A stretch of DNA of 5,109 nt, taken from Bacteroidota bacterium (GTDB lineage Bacteria; Bacteroidota; Ignavibacteria; UBA10030; UBA8401). The notes beneath the pieces are model-generated. The model was not told where the DNA came from. It did no database searches and was given only the letters and a program-made list of their open reading frames with translations. Made by a program: the position numbers and the translations under genes. Below are positions 4,916-5,109 of the stretch, piece by piece. How positions within the stretch are numbered: position 1 is the first letter of the stretch; every line of letters starts with the position of its first letter. The stretch lies in the NCBI GenBank assembly GCA_025355705.1, contig JANXZD010000033.1:1-5109 (forward strand), read 5' to 3'.

Positions 4916-5109
4916 TGTGTTTTTACTGATGAGCTTATTGCTTTTCGGATGTTCATCCGGAAAATCTATCCTGACAACTCATAACGGAGAGATTACTGCG
5001 GGAACTTGGCTTGTTTACGAAGGTATCTTGCCCTGTGCCGATTGTAACGAGATCAAAACACGGTTGGAACTTTTCATTGATTATTCAAATCCAGAACCTC
5101 CATTCATTC
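4905..5109 (+). CDS. NlpE-like lipoprotein, 3' partial
   Basis: The first 68 residues are visible and the gene runs off the window. The N-terminus MKHVVFLLMSLLLFGC is a lipoprotein signal peptide with the lipobox LFGC, so Cys16 would be lipidated after cleavage by signal peptidase II. SSGKS follows, with no acidic run of the kind that marks surface-exposed lipoproteins in Bacteroidota, so a periplasm-facing position is likely (inference). Residues 35-56 (WLVYEGILPCADCNEIKT, then RLEL) match the opening of the NlpE N-terminal domain, whose typical form is YxGxLPCADCxGIxTxLxL; C44 and C47 make a CxxC pair. E. coli NlpE senses surface contact and lipoprotein or copper stress through Cpx, but many Bacteroidota homologues are uncharacterised. 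It starts 21 bases after the integrase-like gene on the same strand, so read-through is possible. ATG 4890 is in frame, but the SD favours 4905. Confidence 0.85.
   Translation, partial: MKHVVFLLMSLLLFGCSSGKSILTTHNGEITAGTWLVYEGILPCADCNEIKTRLELFIDYSNPEPPFI

Overview
The window is AT-rich bacterial DNA that looks chromosomal. It holds seven protein-coding genes, two of them cut by the window edges. No rRNA, tRNA, CRISPR array or insertion sequence was seen. The best lineage clue is the C-terminal tail of the first, partial gene, which looks like a type A sorting domain of the type IX secretion system (T9SS). That points to the Bacteroidota/Ignavibacteriota/Chlorobiota side of the FCB group. Several genes have a readable GGAG or AGGA ribosome site, whereas many Bacteroidia and Flavobacteriia lack such sites. 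An Ignavibacteria-like relative is therefore a reasonable guess, but only a guess.

Layout. (1) Positions 2-148 are the end of a T9SS-exported protein, closed by a perfect 42-base inverted repeat (159-200) that should act as a terminator. (2) Positions 363-2376 form a tight three-gene block on the + strand joined by two ATGA stop/start overlaps: a small TPR-like protein, a 10-helix EamA/DMT permease, and the tRNA methyltransferase TrmH. The first junction carries a small GC-rich hairpin inside the ribosome-binding region of the permease gene. (3) Positions 2381-3784 form a two-gene minus-strand block: an exported class A beta-lactamase-like serine hydrolase, then a DUF4013-like membrane protein. 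It converges on trmH with only 4 bases between the stop codons. (4) Positions 3984-4883 encode a tyrosine recombinase/integrase-family protein that has lost at least two of the classical catalytic residues. (5) From 4905 to the window edge is the start of an NlpE-like lipoprotein with an LPCADC motif. Its start codon lies in overlapping small inverted repeats.

How the genes work together. The first block is probably translationally coupled, but no shared pathway is evident beyond housekeeping tRNA modification by TrmH. The hydrolase and DUF4013 protein are probably co-transcribed and both belong to the cell envelope. The most unusual proteins are the two with altered active sites: the recombinase (Arg I to Ser, His II to Leu) and the serine hydrolase (no Glu166 equivalent, KGG in place of KTG). 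No clear new defence or mobile system can be supported from this window.
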